Positions 44,901-59,900 of a stretch of 64,000 bases of DNA are shown piece by piece; position 1 is the stretch's first letter, and each line of letters starts with the position of its first letter. The stretch is from Plumapathes pennacea. Lineage: Eukaryota > Cnidaria > Anthozoa > Antipatharia > Myriopathidae. Where the stretch lies: positions 38,404-102,403 of the forward strand of contig CAXIWU010000001.1 in the NCBI GenBank assembly GCA_964036295.1, read 5' to 3'. The translations under genes were made by a program, and so were the position numbers. Below the pieces are notes generated by a model. It did not search any database. It saw nothing but the letters and a program-made list of their open reading frames with translations, and was not told the origin of the DNA.

Positions 44901-47900
44901 CGTAAACAGTGAATGCAGCACATAGAGAGATTGAAGATATAGGGTTAGTCTCTATGTACTACTAATTTCGGTGGTAAGAAGCCCTGATGTCTGTCTGTAT
45001 GTATGCATGAATGAATGAATGAATGTACGTATGTCTGTCACATCAGATAGCAGTCACGTTACCTGGTCACCGCGCGAGTAAGGCCGGTTAGCGCCGCACA
45101 CAATGAATGCGACAGGGTGAATGTTGAGAGTGTCTAACCTAACCGCCGCGCCGACGACACAGGAGAACAGCCTGGAAACCGCGACCTGGAGCTGGGATTT
45201 GGACAGAGAGACAGACAGAGAAACGAGTGTTAGTCATTTTCAAACCATTTAAGCTCCTTAACGTACGTAAACAGTGAATGCAGCACATAGAGAGATTGAA
45301 GATATAGGGTTAGTCTCTATGTACTACTAATTTCGGTGGTAAGAAGCCCTGATGTCTGTCTGTATGTATGCATGAATGAATGAATGAATGTACGTATGTC
45401 TGTCACATCAGATAGCAGTCACGTTACCTGGTCACCGCGCGAGTAAGGCCGGTTAGCGCCGCACACAATGAATGCGACAGGGTGAATGTTGAGAGTGTCT
45501 AACCTAACCGCCGCGCCGACGACACAGGAGAACAGCCTGGAAACCGCGACCTGGAGCTGGGATTTGGACAGAGAGACAGACAGAGAAACGAGTGTTAGTC
45601 ATTTTCAAACCATTTAAGCTCCTTAACGTACGTAAACAGTGAATGCAGCACATAGAGAGATTGAAGATATAGGGTTAGTCTCTATGTACTACTAATTTCG
45701 GTGGTAAGAAGCCCTGATGTCTGTCTGTATGTATGCATGAATGAATGAATGAATGTACGTATGTCTGTCACATCAGATAGCAGTCACGTTACCTGGTCAC
45801 CGCGCGAGTAAGGCCGGTTAGCGCCGCACACAATGAATGCGACAGGGTGAATGTTGAGAGTGTCTAACCTAACCGCCGCGCCGACGACACAGGAGAACAG
45901 CCTGGAAACCGCGACCTGGAGCTGGGATTTGGACAGAGAGACAGACAGAGAAACGAGTGTTAGTCATTTTCAAACCATTTAAGCTCCTTAACGTACGTAA
46001 ACAGTGAATGCAGCACATAGAGAGATTGAAGATATAGGGTTAGTCTCTATGTACTACTAATTTCGGTGGTAAGAAGCCCTGATGTCTGTCTGTATGTATG
46101 CATGAATGAATGAATGAATGTACGTATGTCTGTCACATCAGATAGCAGTCACGTTACCTGGTCACCGCGCGAGTAAGGCCGGTTAGCGCCGCACACAATG
46201 AATGCGACAGGGTGAATGTTGAGAGTGTCTAACCTAACCGCCGCGCCGACGACACAGGAGAACAGCCTGGAAACCGCGACCTGGAGCTGGGATTTGGACA
46301 GAGAGACAGACAGAGAAACGAGTGTTAGTCATTTTCAAACCATTTAAGCTCCTTAACGTACGTAAACAGTGAATGCAGCACATAGAGAGATTGAAGATAT
46401 AGGGTTAGTCTCTATGTACTACTAATTTCGGTGGTAAGAAGCCCTGATGTCTGTCTGTATGTATGCATGAATGAATGAATGAATGTACGTATGTCTGTCA
46501 CATCAGATAGCAGTCACGTTACCTGGTCACCGCGCGAGTAAGGCCGGTTAGCGCCGCACACAATGAATGCGACAGGGTGAATGTTGAGAGTGTCTAACCT
46601 AACCGCCGCGCCGACGACACAGGAGAACAGCCTGGAAACCGCGACCTGGAGCTGGGATTTGGACAGAGAGACAGACAGAGAAACGAGTGTTAGTCATTTT
46701 CAAACCATTTAAGCTCCTTAACGTACGTAAACAGTGAATGCAGCACATAGAGAGATTGAAGATATAGGGTTAGTCTCTATGTACTACTAATTTCGGTGGT
46801 AAGAAGCCCTGATGTCTGTCTGTATGTATGCATGAATGAATGAATGAATGTACGTATGTCTGTCACATCAGATAGCAGTCACGTTACCTGGTCACCGCGC
46901 GAGTAAGGCCGGTTAGCGCCGCACACAATGAATGCGACAGGGTGAATGTTGAGAGTGTCTAACCTAACCGCCGCGCCGACGACACAGGAGAACAGCCTGG
47001 AAACCGCGACCTGGAGCTGGGATTTGGACAGAGAGACAGACAGAGAAACGAGTGTTAGTCATTTTCAAACCATTTAAGCTCCTTAACGTACGTAAACAGT
47101 GAATGCAGCACATAGAGAGATTGAAGATATAGGGTTAGTCTCTATGTACTACTAATTTCGGTGGTAAGAAGCCCTGATGTCTGTCTGTATGTATGCATGA
47201 ATGAATGAATGAATGTACGTATGTCTGTCACATCAGATAGCAGTCACGTTACCTGGTCACCGCGCGAGTAAGGCCGGTTAGCGCCGCACACAATGAATGC
47301 GACAGGGTGAATGTTGAGAGTGTCTAACCTAACCGCCGCGCCGACGACACAGGAGAACAGCCTGGAAACCGCGACCTGGAGCTGGGATTTGGACAGAGAG
47401 ACAGACAGAGAAACGAGTGTTAGTCATTTTCAAACCATTTAAGCTCCTTAACGTACGTAAACAGTGAATGCAGCACATAGAGAGATTGAAGATATAGGGT
47501 TAGTCTCTATGTACTACTAATTTCGGTGGTAAGAAGCCCTGATGTCTGTCTGTATGTATGCATGAATGAATGAATGAATGTACGTATGTCTGTCACATCA
47601 GATAGCAGTCACGTTACCTGGTCACCGCGCGAGTAAGGCCGGTTAGCGCCGCACACAATGAATGCGACAGGGTGAATGTTGAGAGTGTCTAACCTAACCG
47701 CCGCGCCGACGACACAGGAGAACAGCCTGGAAACCGCGACCTGGAGCTGGGATTTGGACAGAGAGACAGACAGAGAAACGAGTGTTAGTCATTTTCAAAC
47801 CATTTAAGCTCCTTAACGTACGTAAACAGTGAATGCAGCACATAGAGAGATTGAAGATATAGGGTTAGTCTCTATGTACTACTAATTTCGGTGGTAAGAA

Positions 47901-50900
47901 GCCCTGATGTCTGTCTGTATGTATGCATGAATGAATGAATGAATGTACGTATGTCTGTCACATCAGATAGCAGTCACGTTACCTGGTCACCGCGCGAGTA
48001 AGGCCGGTTAGCGCCGCACACAATGAATGCGACAGGGTGAATGTTGAGAGTGTCTAACCTAACCGCCGCGCCGACGACACAGGAGAACAGCCTGGAAACC
48101 GCGACCTGGAGCTGGGATTTGGACAGAGAGACAGACAGAGAAACGAGTGTTAGTCATTTTCAAACCATTTAAGCTCCTTAACGTACGTAAACAGTGAATG
48201 CAGCACATAGAGAGATTGAAGATATAGGGTTAGTCTCTATGTACTACTAATTTCGGTGGTAAGAAGCCCTGATGTCTGTCTGTATGTATGCATGAATGAA
48301 TGAATGAATGTACGTATGTCTGTCACATCAGATAGCAGTCACGTTACCTGGTCACCGCGCGAGTAAGGCCGGTTAGCGCCGCACACAATGAATGCGACAG
48401 GGTGAATGTTGAGAGTGTCTAACCTAACCGCCGCGCCGACGACACAGGAGAACAGCCTGGAAACCGCGACCTGGAGCTGGGATTTGGACAGAGAGACAGA
48501 CAGAGAAACGAGTGTTAGTCATTTTCAAACCATTTAAGCTCCTTAACGTACGTAAACAGTGAATGCAGCACATAGAGAGATTGAAGATATAGGGTTAGTC
48601 TCTATGTACTACTAATTTCGGTGGTAAGAAGCCCTGATGTCTGTCTGTATGTATGCATGAATGAATGAATGAATGTACGTATGTCTGTCACATCAGATAG
48701 CAGTCACGTTACCTGGTCACCGCGCGAGTAAGGCCGGTTAGCGCCGCACACAATGAATGCGACAGGGTGAATGTTGAGAGTGTCTAACCTAACCGCCGCG
48801 CCGACGACACAGGAGAACAGCCTGGAAACCGCGACCTGGAGCTGGGATTTGGACAGAGAGACAGACAGAGAAACGAGTGTTAGTCATTTTCAAACCATTT
48901 AAGCTCCTTAACGTACGTAAACAGTGAATGCAGCACATAGAGAGATTGAAGATATAGGGTTAGTCTCTATGTACTACTAATTTCGGTGGTAAGAAGCCCT
49001 GATGTCTGTCTGTATGTATGCATGAATGAATGAATGAATGTACGTATGTCTGTCACATCAGATAGCAGTCACGTTACCTGGTCACCGCGCGAGTAAGGCC
49101 GGTTAGCGCCGCACACAATGAATGCGACAGGGTGAATGTTGAGAGTGTCTAACCTAACCGCCGCGCCGACGACACAGGAGAACAGCCTGGAAACCGCGAC
49201 CTGGAGCTGGGATTTGGACAGAGAGACAGACAGAGAAACGAGTGTTAGTCATTTTCAAACCATTTAAGCTCCTTAACGTACGTAAACAGTGAATGCAGCA
49301 CATAGAGAGATTGAAGATATAGGGTTAGTCTCTATGTACTACTAATTTCGGTGGTAAGAAGCCCTGATGTCTGTCTGTATGTATGCATGAATGAATGAAT
49401 GAATGTACGTATGTCTGTCACATCAGATAGCAGTCACGTTACCTGGTCACCGCGCGAGTAAGGCCGGTTAGCGCCGCACACAATGAATGCGACAGGGTGA
49501 ATGTTGAGAGTGTCTAACCTAACCGCCGCGCCGACGACACAGGAGAACAGCCTGGAAACCGCGACCTGGAGCTGGGATTTGGACAGAGAGACAGACAGAG
49601 AAACGAGTGTTAGTCATTTTCAAACCATTTAAGCTCCTTAACGTACGTAAACAGTGAATGCAGCACATAGAGAGATTGAAGATATAGGGTTAGTCTCTAT
49701 GTACTACTAATTTCGGTGGTAAGAAGCCCTGATGTCTGTCTGTATGTATGCATGAATGAATGAATGAATGTACGTATGTCTGTCACATCAGATAGCAGTC
49801 ACGTTACCTGGTCACCGCGCGAGTAAGGCCGGTTAGCGCCGCACACAATGAATGCGACAGGGTGAATGTTGAGAGTGTCTAACCTAACCGCCGCGCCGAC
49901 GACACAGGAGAACAGCCTGGAAACCGCGACCTGGAGCTGGGATTTGGACAGAGAGACAGACAGAGAAACGAGTGTTAGTCATTTTCAAACCATTTAAGCT
50001 CCTTAACGTACGTAAACAGTGAATGCAGCACATAGAGAGATTGAAGATATAGGGTTAGTCTCTATGTACTACTAATTTCGGTGGTAAGAAGCCCTGATGT
50101 CTGTCTGTATGTATGCATGAATGAATGAATGAATGTACGTATGTCTGTCACATCAGATAGCAGTCACGTTACCTGGTCACCGCGCGAGTAAGGCCGGTTA
50201 GCGCCGCACACAATGAATGCGACAGGGTGAATGTTGAGAGTGTCTAACCTAACCGCCGCGCCGACGACACAGGAGAACAGCCTGGAAACCGCGACCTGGA
50301 GCTGGGATTTGGACAGAGAGACAGACAGAGAAACGAGTGTTAGTCATTTTCAAACCATTTAAGCTCCTTAACGTACGTAAACAGTGAATGCAGCACATAG
50401 AGAGATTGAAGATATAGGGTTAGTCTCTATGTACTACTAATTTCGGTGGTAAGAAGCCCTGATGTCTGTCTGTATGTATGCATGAATGAATGAATGAATG
50501 TACGTATGTCTGTCACATCAGATAGCAGTCACGTTACCTGGTCACCGCGCGAGTAAGGCCGGTTAGCGCCGCACACAATGAATGCGACAGGGTGAATGTT
50601 GAGAGTGTCTAACCTAACCGCCGCGCCGACGACACAGGAGAACAGCCTGGAAACCGCGACCTGGAGCTGGGATTTGGACAGAGAGACAGACAGAGAAACG
50701 AGTGTTAGTCATTTTCAAACCATTTAAGCTCCTTAACGTACGTAAACAGTGAATGCAGCACATAGAGAGATTGAAGATATAGGGTTAGTCTCTATGTACT
50801 ACTAATTTCGGTGGTAAGAAGCCCTGATGTCTGTCTGTATGTATGCATGAATGAATGAATGAATGTACGTATGTCTGTCACATCAGATAGCAGTCAGTTA

Positions 50901-53900
50901 CCTGGTCACCGCGCGAGTAAGGCCGGTTAGCGCCGCACACAATGAATGCGACAGGGTGAATGTTGAGAGTGTCTAACCTAACCGCCGCGCCGACGACACA
51001 GGAGAACAGCCTGGAAACCGCGACCTGGAGCTGGGATTTGGACAGAGAGACAGACAGAGAAACGAGTGTTAGTCATTTTCAAACCATTTAAGCTCCTTAA
51101 CGTACGTAAACAGTGAATGCAGCACATAGAGAGATTGAAGATATAGGGTTAGTCTCTATGTACTACTAATTTCGGTGGTAAGAAGCCCTGATGTCTGTCT
51201 GTATGTATGCATGAATGAATGAATGAATGTACGTATGTCTGTCACATCAGATAGCAGTCACGTTACCTGGTCACCGCGCGAGTAAGGCCGGTTAGCGCCG
51301 CACACAATGAATGCGACAGGGTGAATGTTGAGAGTGTCTAACCTAACCGCCGCGCCGACGACACAGGAGAACAGCCTGGAAACCGCGACCTGGAGCTGGG
51401 ATTTGGACAGAGAGACAGACAGAGAAACGAGTGTTAGTCATTTTCAAACCATTTAAGCTCCTTAACGTACGTAAACAGTGAATGCAGCACATAGAGAGAT
51501 TGAAGATATAGGGTTAGTCTCTATGTACTACTAATTTCGGTGGTAAGAAGCCCTGATGTCTGTCTGTATGTATGCATGAATGAATGAATGAATGTACGTA
51601 TGTCTGTCACATCAGATAGCAGTCACGTTACCTGGTCACCGCGCGAGTAAGGCCGGTTAGCGCCGCACACAATGAATGCGACAGGGTGAATGTTGAGAGT
51701 GTCTAACCTAACCGCCGCGCCGACGACACAGGAGAACAGCCTGGAAACCGCGACCTGGAGCTGGGATTTGGACAGAGAGACAGACAGAGAAACGAGTGTT
51801 AGTCATTTTCAAACCATTTAAGCTCCTTAACGTACGTAAACAGTGAATGCAGCACATAGAGAGATTGAAGATATAGGGTTAGTCTCTATGTACTACTAAT
51901 TTCGGTGGTAAGAAGCCCTGATGTCTGTCTGTATGTATGCATGAATGAATGAATGAATGTACGTATGTCTGTCACATCAGATAGCAGTCACGTTACCTGG
52001 TCACCGCGCGAGTAAGGCCGGTTAGCGCCGCACACAATGAATGCGACAGGGTGAATGTTGAGAGTGTCTAACCTAACCGCCGCGCCGACGACACAGGAGA
52101 ACAGCCTGGAAACCGCGACCTGGAGCTGGGATTTGGACAGAGAGACAGACAGAGAAACGAGTGTTAGTCATTTTCAAACCATTTAAGCTCCTTAACGTAC
52201 GTAAACAGTGAATGCAGCACATAGAGAGATTGAAGATATAGGGTTAGTCTCTATGTACTACTAATTTCGGTGGTAAGAAGCCCTGATGTCTGTCTGTATG
52301 TATGCATGAATGAATGAATGAATGTACGTATGTCTGTCACATCAGATAGCAGTCACGTTACCTGGTCACCGCGCGAGTAAGGCCGGTTAGCGCCGCACAC
52401 AATGAATGCGACAGGGTGAATGTTGAGAGTGTCTAACCTAACCGCCGCGCCGACGACACAGGAGAACAGCCTGGAAACCGCGACCTGGAGCTGGGATTTG
52501 GACAGAGAGACAGACAGAGAAACGAGTGTTAGTCATTTTCAAACCATTTAAGCTCCTTAACGTACGTAAACAGTGAATGCAGCACATAGAGAGATTGAAG
52601 ATATAGGGTTAGTCTCTATGTACTACTAATTTCGGTGGTAAGAAGCCCTGATGTCTGTCTGTATGTATGCATGAATGAATGAATGAATGTACGTATGTCT
52701 GTCACATCAGATAGCAGTCACGTTACCTGGTCACCGCGCGAGTAAGGCCGGTTAGCGCCGCACACAATGAATGCGACAGGGTGAATGTTGAGAGTGTCTA
52801 ACCTAACCGCCGCGCCGACGACACAGGAGAACAGCCTGGAAACCGCGACCTGGAGCTGGGATTTGGACAGAGAGACAGACAGAGAAACGAGTGTTAGTCA
52901 TTTTCAAACCATTTAAGCTCCTTAACGTACGTAAACAGTGAATGCAGCACATAGAGAGATTGAAGATATAGGGTTAGTCTCTATGTACTACTAATTTCGG
53001 TGGTAAGAAGCCCTGATGTCTGTCTGTATGTATGCATGAATGAATGAATGAATGTACGTATGTCTGTCACATCAGATAGCAGTCACGTTACCTGGTCACC
53101 GCGCGAGTAAGGCCGGTTAGCGCCGCACACAATGAATGCGACAGGGTGAATGTTGAGAGTGTCTAACCTAACCGCCGCGCCGACGACACAGGAGAACAGC
53201 CTGGAAACCGCGACCTGGAGCTGGGATTTGGACAGAGAGACAGACAGAGAAACGAGTGTTAGTCATTTTCAAACCATTTAAGCTCCTTAACGTACGTAAA
53301 CAGTGAATGCAGCACATAGAGAGATTGAAGATATAGGGTTAGTCTCTATGTACTACTAATTTCGGTGGTAAGAAGCCCTGATGTCTGTCTGTATGTATGC
53401 ATGAATGAATGAATGAATGTACGTATGTCTGTCACATCAGATAGCAGTCACGTTACCTGGTCACCGCGCGAGTAAGGCCGGTTAGCGCCGCACACAATGA
53501 ATGCGACAGGGTGAATGTTGAGAGTGTCTAACCTAACCGCCGCGCCGACGACACAGGAGAACAGCCTGGAAACCGCGACCTGGAGCTGGGATTTGGACAG
53601 AGAGACAGACAGAGAAACGAGTGTTAGTCATTTTCAAACCATTTAAGCTCCTTAACGTACGTAAACAGTGAATGCAGCACATAGAGAGATTGAAGATATA
53701 GGGTTAGTCTCTATGTACTACTAATTTCGGTGGTAAGAAGCCCTGATGTCTGTCTGTATGTATGCATGAATGAATGAATGAATGTACGTATGTCTGTCAC
53801 ATCAGATAGCAGTCACGTTACCTGGTCACCGCGCGAGTAAGGCCGGTTAGCGCCGCACACAATGAATGCGACAGGGTGAATGTTGAGAGTGTCTAACCTA

Positions 53901-56900
53901 ACCGCCGCGCCGACGACACAGGAGAACAGCCTGGAAACCGCGACCTGGAGCTGGGATTTGGACAGAGAGACAGACAGAGAAACGAGTGTTAGTCATTTTC
54001 AAACCATTTAAGCTCCTTAACGTACGTAAACAGTGAATGCAGCACATAGAGAGATTGAAGATATAGGGTTAGTCTCTATGTACTACTAATTTCGGTGGTA
54101 AGAAGCCCTGATGTCTGTCTGTATGTATGCATGAATGAATGAATGAATGTACGTATGTCTGTCACATCAGATAGCAGTCACGTTACCTGGTCACCGCGCG
54201 AGTAAGGCCGGTTAGCGCCGCACACAATGAATGCGACAGGGTGAATGTTGAGAGTGTCTAACCTAACCGCCGCGCCGACGACACAGGAGAACAGCCTGGA
54301 AACCGCGACCTGGAGCTGGGATTTGGACAGAGAGACAGACAGAGAAACGAGTGTTAGTCATTTTCAAACCATTTAAGCTCCTTAACGTACGTAAACAGTG
54401 AATGCAGCACATAGAGAGATTGAAGATATAGGGTTAGTCTCTATGTACTACTAATTTCGGTGGTAAGAAGCCCTGATGTCTGTCTGTATGTATGCATGAA
54501 TGAATGAATGAATGTACGTATGTCTGTCACATCAGATAGCAGTCACGTTACCTGGTCACCGCGCGAGTAAGGCCGGTTAGCGCCGCACACAATGAATGCG
54601 ACAGGGTGAATGTTGAGAGTGTCTAACCTAACCGCCGCGCCGACGACACAGGAGAACAGCCTGGAAACCGCGACCTGGAGCTGGGATTTGGACAGAGAGA
54701 CAGACAGAGAAACGAGTGTTAGTCATTTTCAAACCATTTAAGCTCCTTAACGTACGTAAACAGTGAATGCAGCACATAGAGAGATTGAAGATATAGGGTT
54801 AGTCTCTATGTACTACTAATTTCGGTGGTAAGAAGCCCTGATGTCTGTCTGTATGTATGCATGAATGAATGAATGAATGTACGTATGTCTGTCACATCAG
54901 ATAGCAGTCACGTTACCTGGTCACCGCGCGAGTAAGGCCGGTTAGCGCCGCACACAATGAATGCGACAGGGTGAATGTTGAGAGTGTCTAACCTAACCGC
55001 CGCGCCGACGACACAGGAGAACAGCCTGGAAACCGCGACCTGGAGCTGGGATTTGGACAGAGAGACAGACAGAGAAACGAGTGTTAGTCATTTTCAAACC
55101 ATTTAAGCTCCTTAACGTACGTAAACAGTGAATGCAGCACATAGAGAGATTGAAGATATAGGGTTAGTCTCTATGTACTACTAATTTCGGTGGTAAGAAG
55201 CCCTGATGTCTGTCTGTATGTATGCATGAATGAATGAATGAATGTACGTATGTCTGTCACATCAGATAGCAGTCACGTTACCTGGTCACCGCGCGAGTAA
55301 GGCCGGTTAGCGCCGCACACAATGAATGCGACAGGGTGAATGTTGAGAGTGTCTAACCTAACCGCCGCGCCGACGACACAGGAGAACAGCCTGGAAACCG
55401 CGACCTGGAGCTGGGATTTGGACAGAGAGACAGACAGAGAAACGAGTGTTAGTCATTTTCAAACCATTTAAGCTCCTTAACGTACGTAAACAGTGAATGC
55501 AGCACATAGAGAGATTGAAGATATAGGGTTAGTCTCTATGTACTACTAATTTCGGTGGTAAGAAGCCCTGATGTCTGTCTGTATGTATGCATGAATGAAT
55601 GAATGAATGTACGTATGTCTGTCACATCAGATAGCAGTCACGTTACCTGGTCACCGCGCGAGTAAGGCCGGTTAGCGCCGCACACAATGAATGCGACAGG
55701 GTGAATGTTGAGAGTGTCTAACCTAACCGCCGCGCCGACGACACAGGAGAACAGCCTGGAAACCGCGACCTGGAGCTGGGATTTGGACAGAGAGACAGAC
55801 AGAGAAACGAGTGTTAGTCATTTTCAAACCATTTAAGCTCCTTAACGTACGTAAACAGTGAATGCAGCACATAGAGAGATTGAAGATATAGGGTTAGTCT
55901 CTATGTACTACTAATTTCGGTGGTAAGAAGCCCTGATGTCTGTCTGTATGTATGCATGAATGAATGAATGAATGTACGTATGTCTGTCACATCAGATAGC
56001 AGTCACGTTACCTGGTCACCGCGCGAGTAAGGCCGGTTAGCGCCGCACACAATGAATGCGACAGGGTGAATGTTGAGAGTGTCTAACCTAACCGCCGCGC
56101 CGACGACACAGGAGAACAGCCTGGAAACCGCGACCTGGAGCTGGGATTTGGACAGAGAGACAGACAGAGAAACGAGTGTTAGTCATTTTCAAACCATTTA
56201 AGCTCCTTAACGTACGTAAACAGTGAATGCAGCACATAGAGAGATTGAAGATATAGGGTTAGTCTCTATGTACTACTAATTTCGGTGGTAAGAAGCCCTG
56301 ATGTCTGTCTGTATGTATGCATGAATGAATGAATGAATGTACGTATGTCTGTCACATCAGATAGCAGTCACGTTACCTGGTCACCGCGCGAGTAAGGCCG
56401 GTTAGCGCCGCACACAATGAATGCGACAGGGTGAATGTTGAGAGTGTCTAACCTAACCGCCGCGCCGACGACACAGGAGAACAGCCTGGAAACCGCGACC
56501 TGGAGCTGGGATTTGGACAGAGAGACAGACAGAGAAACGAGTGTTAGTCATTTTCAAACCATTTAAGCTCCTTAACGTACGTAAACAGTGAATGCAGCAC
56601 ATAGAGAGATTGAAGATATAGGGTTAGTCTCTATGTACTACTAATTTCGGTGGTAAGAAGCCCTGATGTCTGTCTGTATGTATGCATGAATGAATGAATG
56701 AATGTACGTATGTCTGTCACATCAGATAGCAGTCACGTTACCTGGTCACCGCGCGAGTAAGGCCGGTTAGCGCCGCACACAATGAATGCGACAGGGTGAA
56801 TGTTGAGAGTGTCTAACCTAACCGCCGCGCCGACGACACAGGAGAACAGCCTGGAAACCGCGACCTGGAGCTGGGATTTGGACAGAGAGACAGACAGAGA

Positions 56901-59900
56901 AACGAGTGTTAGTCATTTTCAAACCATTTAAGCTCCTTAACGTACGTAAACAGTGAATGCAGCACATAGAGAGATTGAAGATATAGGGTTAGTCTCTATG
57001 TACTACTAATTTCGGTGGTAAGAAGCCCTGATGTCTGTCTGTATGTATGCATGAATGAATGAATGAATGTACGTATGTCTGTCACATCAGATAGCAGTCA
57101 CGTTACCTGGTCACCGCGCGAGTAAGGCCGGTTAGCGCCGCACACAATGAATGCGACAGGGTGAATGTTGAGAGTGTCTAACCTAACCGCCGCGCCGACG
57201 ACACAGGAGAACAGCCTGGAAACCGCGACCTGGAGCTGGGATTTGGACAGAGAGACAGACAGAGAAACGAGTGTTAGTCATTTTCAAACCATTTAAGCTC
57301 CTTAACGTACGTAAACAGTGAATGCAGCACATAGAGAGATTGAAGATATAGGGTTAGTCTCTATGTACTACTAATTTCGGTGGTAAGAAGCCCTGATGTC
57401 TGTCTGTATGTATGCATGAATGAATGAATGAATGTACGTATGTCTGTCACATCAGATAGCAGTCACGTTACCTGGTCACCGCGCGAGTAAGGCCGGTTAG
57501 CGCCGCACACAATGAATGCGACAGGGTGAATGTTGAGAGTGTCTAACCTAACCGCCGCGCCGACGACACAGGAGAACAGCCTGGAAACCGCGACCTGGAG
57601 CTGGGATTTGGACAGAGAGACAGACAGAGAAACGAGTGTTAGTCATTTTCAAACCATTTAAGCTCCTTAACGTACGTAAACAGTGAATGCAGCACATAGA
57701 GAGATTGAAGATATAGGGTTAGTCTCTATGTACTACTAATTTCGGTGGTAAGAAGCCCTGATGTCTGTCTGTATGTATGCATGAATGAATGAATGAATGT
57801 ACGTATGTCTGTCACATCAGATAGCAGTCACGTTACCTGGTCACCGCGCGAGTAAGGCCGGTTAGCGCCGCACACAATGAATGCGACAGGGTGAATGTTG
57901 AGAGTGTCTAACCTAACCGCCGCGCCGACGACACAGGAGAACAGCCTGGAAACCGCGACCTGGAGCTGGGATTTGGACAGAGAGACAGACAGAGAAACGA
58001 GTGTTAGTCATTTTCAAACCATTTAAGCTCCTTAACGTACGTAAACAGTGAATGCAGCACATAGAGAGATTGAAGATATAGGGTTAGTCTCTATGTACTA
58101 CTAATTTCGGTGGTAAGAAGCCCTGATGTCTGTCTGTATGTATGCATGAATGAATGAATGAATGTACGTATGTCTGTCACATCAGATAGCAGTCACGTTA
58201 CCTGGTCACCGCGCGAGTAAGGCCGGTTAGCGCCGCACACAATGAATGCGACAGGGTGAATGTTGAGAGTGTCTAACCTAACCGCCGCGCCGACGACACA
58301 GGAGAACAGCCTGGAAACCGCGACCTGGAGCTGGGATTTGGACAGAGAGACAGACAGAGAAACGAGTGTTAGTCATTTTCAAACCATTTAAGCTCCTTAA
58401 CGTACGTAAACAGTGAATGCAGCACATAGAGAGATTGAAGATATAGGGTTAGTCTCTATGTACTACTAATTTCGGTGGTAAGAAGCCCTGATGTCTGTCT
58501 GTATGTATGCATGAATGAATGAATGAATGTACGTATGTCTGTCACATCAGATAGCAGTCACGTTACCTGGTCACCGCGCGAGTAAGGCCGGTTAGCGCCG
58601 CACACAATGAATGCGACAGGGTGAATGTTGAGAGTGTCTAACCTAACCGCCGCGCCGACGACACAGGAGAACAGCCTGGAAACCGCGACCTGGAGCTGGG
58701 ATTTGGACAGAGAGACAGACAGAGAAACGAGTGTTAGTCATTTTCAAACCATTTAAGCTCCTTAACGTACGTAAACAGTGAATGCAGCACATAGAGAGAT
58801 TGAAGATATAGGGTTAGTCTCTATGTACTACTAATTTCGGTGGTAAGAAGCCCTGATGTCTGTCTGTATGTATGCATGAATGAATGAATGAATGTACGTA
58901 TGTCTGTCACATCAGATAGCAGTCACGTTACCTGGTCACCGCGCGAGTAAGGCCGGTTAGCGCCGCACACAATGAATGCGACAGGGTGAATGTTGAGAGT
59001 GTCTAACCTAACCGCCGCGCCGACGACACAGGAGAACAGCCTGGAAACCGCGACCTGGAGCTGGGATTTGGACAGAGAGACAGACAGAGAAACGAGTGTT
59101 AGTCATTTTCAAACCATTTAAGCTCCTTAACGTACGTAAACAGTGAATGCAGCACATAGAGAGATTGAAGATATAGGGTTAGTCTCTATGTACTACTAAT
59201 TTCGGTGGTAAGAAGCCCTGATGTCTGTCTGTATGTATGCATGAATGAATGAATGAATGTACGTATGTCTGTCACATCAGATAGCAGTCACGTTACCTGG
59301 TCACCGCGCGAGTAAGGCCGGTTAGCGCCGCACACAATGAATGCGACAGGGTGAATGTTGAGAGTGTCTAACCTAACCGCCGCGCCGACGACACAGGAGA
59401 ACAGCCTGGAAACCGCGACCTGGAGCTGGGATTTGGACAGAGAGACAGACAGAGAAACGAGTGTTAGTCATTTTCAAACCATTTAAGCTCCTTAACGTAC
59501 GTAAACAGTGAATGCAGCACATAGAGAGATTGAAGATATAGGGTTAGTCTCTATGTACTACTAATTTCGGTGGTAAGAAGCCCTGATGTCTGTCTGTATG
59601 TATGCATGAATGAATGAATGAATGTACGTATGTCTGTCACATCAGATAGCAGTCACGTTACCTGGTCACCGCGCGAGTAAGGCCGGTTAGCGCCGCACAC
59701 AATGAATGCGACAGGGTGAATGTTGAGAGTGTCTAACCTAACCGCCGCGCCGACGACACAGGAGAACAGCCTGGAAACCGCGACCTGGAGCTGGGATTTG
59801 GACAGAGAGACAGACAGAGAAACGAGTGTTAGTCATTTTCAAACCATTTAAGCTCCTTAACGTACGTAAACAGTGAATGCAGCACATAGAGAGATTGAAG